The notes under the pieces: generated by a model
Told to the model about the DNA's origin: nothing
Database searches by the model: none
Seen by the model: the letters and a program-made list of their open reading frames with translations, nothing else
Part shown: piece by piece, positions 6,703 to 9,473 of the stretch
How positions within the stretch are numbered: the first letter of the stretch is position 1
Layout: every line of letters begins with the position of its first letter
DNA from: Candidatus Wallbacteria bacterium
GTDB taxonomy: Bacteria; Muiribacteriota; UBA6191; JACPRK01
Direction: 5' to 3'
DNA length: 9,473 bases
NCBI GenBank assembly: GCA_016199905.1
Contig: JACQFU010000545.1
Span: 1 to 9,473 of the forward strand
Program-made: the position numbers and the translations under genes

Positions 6703-6733
6703 CCGATGGACTCCTCCAGCTGAAACAGGAGGC

Positions 6734-6742
6734 ATTCTAGCA
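6734..6742 (-). promoter_or_regulatory. Extended -10 promoter element for the esterase gene
   Basis: The minus strand reads TGCTAGAAT, which is TGn followed by TAGAAT (five of six bases of TATAAT). Transcription would start near 6727 and give a leader of about 25 nt with the ribosome site at 6717-6713. The -35 region is weak (GTCACA with a 19-bp spacer), which extended -10 promoters tolerate. On the opposite strand I find no comparably good promoter for the divergent transporter gene in the 131-bp gap, only a 7-bp direct repeat CGGCACC (6775-6781, 6789-6795). Confidence 0.5.
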
Positions 6743-6833
6743 GGTCGATCCCGGCTGCTGTGACGCACTCTTTCCGGCACCGGGCTCGCGGCACCAGACT
6801 CCGAGCGCGATCTGTGCTACACGCTGAGGAGCG

Positions 6834-8336
6834 ATGACCGCCGACCATCATCAGGAACACGGCAAGCCCGGCCACAAGGCGGGGTTTCTCCAGTTGACGT
6901 TCATGATTTACGGGGCCGCTTGCGGAGGCGCATTCGGCTGCGAGGACATGATCAGTGGAACGGGCCCGGGCATAGCGCTCGCGACCCTCGCTCTCCTCCC
7001 GTTCCTGTTCAGCATTCCGGTGTCGCTGGCCGTGGCCGAGCTGACGACGACCTTCCCCGTGGAGGGCGGCACGTACAAGTGGTCGCAGTTCGCGTTCGGA
7101 GACTTCTGGGGATTTCAGGCCGGCTGGTGGGCCTGGATGTCCGGCGTGATGACGAACAGCCTTTACGCCGTTCTGTTCGCCGACTATCTGCAGGTGTGGT
7201 ATCCGGGGATGGGGCGGATCGAGCACTGGGTGGCGTGCTTGGCGCTGATCTGGCTTCTCCACTACCTGAACGTTCGAGGCATCGATGTGGTAGGCAATGC
7301 CGCGATCCTGCTGAGCGTGCTGCTCTTGCTGCCCTTCCTGGCGATGACGGTGCTCGGGCTGATGCAGCTCAGACACGATCCGATCGCGCCGTTCGTGGCA
7401 CCCGGGCTCGACCTGGGCAGCGGGTTTGGCAGCGCGCTCGCACTGGGCATATTCCTTTACTCCGGATACGAGCGGCTTTCGACGGTGGCCGAAGAGGTGG
7501 AGAACCCGCAGAAGCTGTTTCCTCCCGCGCTCTTCTGCGCCGCGACGCTGGCGCTTCTGTCGTACGTGGTGCCGACGGCAGTGGCGCTGGCGGCAAAGGG
7601 CCGCTGGCACGACTGGTCGCGCGCCTATTTCCCGGTTGTGGCCGAGCAAATAGGGGGGCCCTGGCTGGGAAACGCGATGACGCTGGCCGGATTGTTCAGC
7701 TGCGCGCTGCTGCTCAACGTGACGATCCTCTCGGTGTCGCGAGTGCCCCTGGCGTTGGCCGAGGACGGATTCCTTCCGCCTTTCCTGAAGCGCTTGCATC
7801 CGGTGTACGGCACTCCGACTCAATCGCTCCTTTGGGGCAGCCTGACCTATAGCGCCCTGACGCTGGTCGATTTCAGCCAGCTCCTGGTGGTCAACTGCTG
7901 GTTCCAGATGGCGTGCAATATCCTGGTCTACGCCAACGTGTGGGCGTTGCGCCGCAGCCGCCCCGATACTCCGCGCCCGTTCCGCGTGCCCTTCGGCAAA
8001 CCGGGCCTGGCGCTGATGACGGTCTGCACGGTCGGGCTGGCGACGGCCGCCATAGCCAGCACGATTTTCCAGGAGGATAACGCCTTCGCGCGTTACGCCC
8101 TCACGTTCAGCTTCGATCTCGACGCGGGCCAGGGGAGCGCCCATGCGGCGCCGCCCACGATTCCCATACCCGTGCCGTTCGTCGGCGTATTGCGGCTGTC
8201 GCTCGCGGGGCTGCATCTGTCCGCCAGCGGCGGCCAGCTTGGAATGGGGTTGTTGGCAATGGTCTCCGGCGCCGCGGTCTTCTGGTTCTTCCGTTTGCTG
8301 CGCCGCCGGGGTTGGTGGGAAGAGAAGCAGCCCTAG
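6834..8336 (+). CDS. APC-superfamily amino acid/polyamine permease
   Basis: The product is a 500-residue integral membrane transporter with about 12 predicted helices (approximately 17-37, 45-69, 91-119, 132-147, 151-178, 197-212, 232-253, 278-303, 330-345, 348-369, 391-411, 469-487). The N-terminal third resembles polyamine/amino-acid transporters of the PUT/LAT-like branch: G-x-FG-x-ED at 32-38, SGTGPGIAL, SIPVSLAVAELTTTFP (60-75), GGTYKWSQFAFGDFWGFQAGWW (split at 78-90 and 91-99) and SGVMTNSLYAVLFADYL (103-119). The inner-loop motif GYERLSTVAEEVENPQK (211-227) is typical of APC permeases. It probably imports amino acids or polyamines by proton coupling; the exact substrate is inferred only. 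The ATG at 6834 is the first after an in-frame TGA, but the GAGGAG before it is only 2 nt away, closer than usual. A polar, Pro/Ala-rich stretch at about 412-468 between the last two helices looks longer than usual. The stop codon shares four bases with that of the convergent aldehyde dehydrogenase gene. Confidence 0.9.
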   Translation: MTADHHQEHGKPGHKAGFLQLTFMIYGAACGGAFGCEDMISGTGPGIALATLALLPFLFSIPVSLAVAELTTTFPVEGGTYKWSQFAFGDFWGFQAGWWAWMSGVMTNSLYAVLFADYLQVWYPGMGRIEHWVACLALIWLLHYLNVRGIDVVGNAAILLSVLLLLPFLAMTVLGLMQLRHDPIAPFVAPGLDLGSGFGSALALGIFLYSGYERLSTVAEEVENPQKLFPPALFCAATLALLSYVVPTAVALAAKGRWHDWSRAYFPVVAEQIGGPWLGNAMTLAGLFSCALLLNVTILSVSRVPLALAEDGFLPPFLKRLHPVYGTPTQSLLWGSLTYSALTLVDFSQLLVVNCWFQMACNILVYANVWALRRSRPDTPRPFRVPFGKPGLALMTVCTVGLATAAIASTIFQEDNAFARYALTFSFDLDAGQGSAHAAPPTIPIPVPFVGVLRLSLAGLHLSASGGQLGMGLLAMVSGAAVFWFFRLLRRRGWWEEKQP

Positions 8337-9473
8337 AGATCGCCGATCCCGACCAGCTTGGTCTCCAAGTATTCGAGGAGCCCCTCCGCCCCGGACTCGT
8401 GGCCCAGACCGCTTGCCTTGCGGCCCCCGAAAGGCGCTTCGGTCGCGTGAGGCGACCAGTCGTTGACGCCGACCATCCCGAAGTCGAGCCCCTCGTAGGC
8501 GCGGATCGCCGTGCGCAGGTCGTTGGTCCAGACGTAGGCGGCCAGGCCGTAGGCGGTGTCGTTGGCCAGGCGAATCGCCTCGTCGGCATCCTCGAAGCGC
8601 GTCACGGGGAGCACGGGGCCGAAGATCTCGTCGGTGAAAACGCCCATCCCGGGGCGCACGCCGTCCACGACAGTCGGCTGGAAGAAGTAACCCTTGTCCC
8701 GCTCCGCAGGCCGGTCGCCGCCTGCCAGCACGCGGCCGCCCTCCCGGGTCGCCTGCCGGACCATCTGTTCGACGCGATCGCGCTGCCTGGAATTGATGAG
8801 CGGCCCGACCTGCGTTCCCTTCTCGAGGCCGCTGCCGACTCTGAGCTGATTAACGAGTGGAACGAGCGATTCAGTGAAATGGTCGGCGATCTTGCTATGG
8901 ACCAGGAACCGCTGCGGGGCCACGCAGACCTGTCCGCAGTTGCGATAGCGCGCGGTCACCGCCGTCTTGGCCAGCGCCGCGGCGTCCATGTCGGGAAAGA
9001 TCAGGACGGGCGCGTTGCCTCCCAGCTCCAGCGACAGCCGGGTGAAGGTTCGAGAGGCGCCGTCCATCAAGATGCGGCCGACCCGGACGCTGCCGGTGAA
9101 GCTGATCTTGCGGCAGGCCGGATGGTCCAGCATCGCTTGCCCCATCGACTCGGGCTCGCCGTTGACCAGGTTGAGCACTCCCGGCGGCAAGCCGGCCTCC
9201 ACCAGGATGTTGGCGATCTCCATCGCGGTGAGGGGGGTAAACTCCGAGGGACGCCCCACCACCGTGCATCCAGCCGCCAGCGCCGCCGCCCAGGCACGGG
9301 CCGGATTGTAGACCGGGAAGTTCCACGCCGTGATCACACTGGCGACTCCCATAGGCTGTCGCAGGACCAGCATGCGCTTGTTGCCCCGCCGGGAGGGGAT
9401 GGTCCGGCCGTAGGCGCGCTTGCCCTCTTCGGCGAACCACTCGAACAGGTCGGCGCCGACGGTCCATTCGCCG
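8333..9473 (-). CDS. Aldehyde dehydrogenase, succinate-semialdehyde dehydrogenase-like (5' partial)
   Basis: Visible are 379 residues, lacking roughly the first 100; the reading frame is open to the right edge. It belongs to the NAD(P)-dependent aldehyde dehydrogenase superfamily and most resembles the succinate-semialdehyde dehydrogenase (GabD-like) group. That group's marks are FEWFAEEGKRAYGRTIPSRR near the visible start, GMVGVND and the ending APFGGRKASGLGHESGAEG. In visible numbering, Asn51 of AWNFP, Glu149 of LELGG and the nucleophile Cys183 in NCGQVC are all present, as is EIFGPVLPV. Two details differ from the norm. The lysine of the usual KPSE cofactor motif is arginine (GRPSE, residue 74), and a second cysteine, Cys179, lies four residues before the nucleophile. 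The likely reaction is oxidation of succinate semialdehyde to succinate, the last step of GABA and some polyamine breakdown. The neighbouring transporter fits this, but other aldehydes are possible. The TAG stop overlaps the transporter stop in a CTAG. Confidence 0.93.
   Translation of the reverse strand, partial: GEWTVGADLFEWFAEEGKRAYGRTIPSRRGNKRMLVLRQPMGVASVITAWNFPVYNPARAWAAALAAGCTVVGRPSEFTPLTAMEIANILVEAGLPPGVLNLVNGEPESMGQAMLDHPACRKISFTGSVRVGRILMDGASRTFTRLSLELGGNAPVLIFPDMDAAALAKTAVTARYRNCGQVCVAPQRFLVHSKIADHFTESLVPLVNQLRVGSGLEKGTQVGPLINSRQRDRVEQMVRQATREGGRVLAGGDRPAERDKGYFFQPTVVDGVRPGMGVFTDEIFGPVLPVTRFEDADEAIRLANDTAYGLAAYVWTNDLRTAIRAYEGLDFGMVGVNDWSPHATEAPFGGRKASGLGHESGAEGLLEYLETKLVGIGDL

Noticed and set aside
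6703..6780. N-terminal extension of the esterase from an ATG at 6780
   Set aside because: The added residues are basic and unlike the family start, and the extension would place the extended -10 element inside the coding region.
6546..8216. Long minus-strand open frame (556 codons) opposite the permease
   Set aside because: Composition dominated by Arg, Gln, His and Glu, as expected from reading a hydrophobic membrane protein backwards; it also overlaps the esterase gene in another frame.

Overview
The window looks like chromosomal DNA from a GC-rich bacterium (about two thirds G+C, G/C-ending codons). Three things suggest a free-living Gram-negative lineage such as Acidobacteriota, Myxococcota or a relative: a ferredoxin-dependent 2-oxoglutarate oxidoreductase of the fused gamma-alpha plus beta type, an apparent sigma-54 promoter, and an Lhr-family protein. 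The sequence alone does not settle the phylum. I see no RNA genes, insertion sequences, CRISPR arrays or phage genes.

Layout. (1) Positions 114-1943 (+) encode the C-terminal part of an Lhr-type helicase. The helicase motor is absent, an in-frame stop lies just upstream, and no start has a convincing ribosome site. (2) Positions 1948-5874 (-) hold a compact four-gene cluster, read from high to low coordinates: a CBS-pair protein, korA, korB, and a second CBS-pair protein with an N-terminal zinc ribbon. The junctions are 46 nt, a 4-nt ATGA overlap, and direct abutment, so this is almost certainly one operon. A close sigma-54 promoter match (5920-5937) lies about 36 nt of leader upstream of the first gene. 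A perfect 15-bp interrupted palindrome (5992-6006) sits about 90 bp before the predicted transcription start. (3) Positions 6052-6702 (-) encode an alpha/beta-hydrolase of the carboxylesterase/phospholipase family with its own extended -10 promoter. (4) Positions 6834-8336 (+) encode an APC-superfamily transporter resembling the polyamine/amino-acid (PUT/LAT-like) branch. (5) Positions 8333-9473 (-) encode a succinate-semialdehyde-dehydrogenase-like aldehyde dehydrogenase that runs off the right edge and converges on the transporter through a shared CTAG.

Working together. KorAB oxidises 2-oxoglutarate to succinyl-CoA with ferredoxin as acceptor, replacing or supplementing 2-oxoglutarate dehydrogenase in the TCA cycle. 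The flanking CBS proteins carry the residues expected for adenine-nucleotide binding, so they are candidate energy-state sensors for the enzyme or its partners (inference). The transporter and the aldehyde dehydrogenase could feed carbon from polyamines or GABA into succinate, which enters the cycle just past the KorAB step. This is a plausible metabolic theme but not a proven pathway. The most interesting feature is the CBS-korAB-CBS operon with its predicted sigma-54 control.
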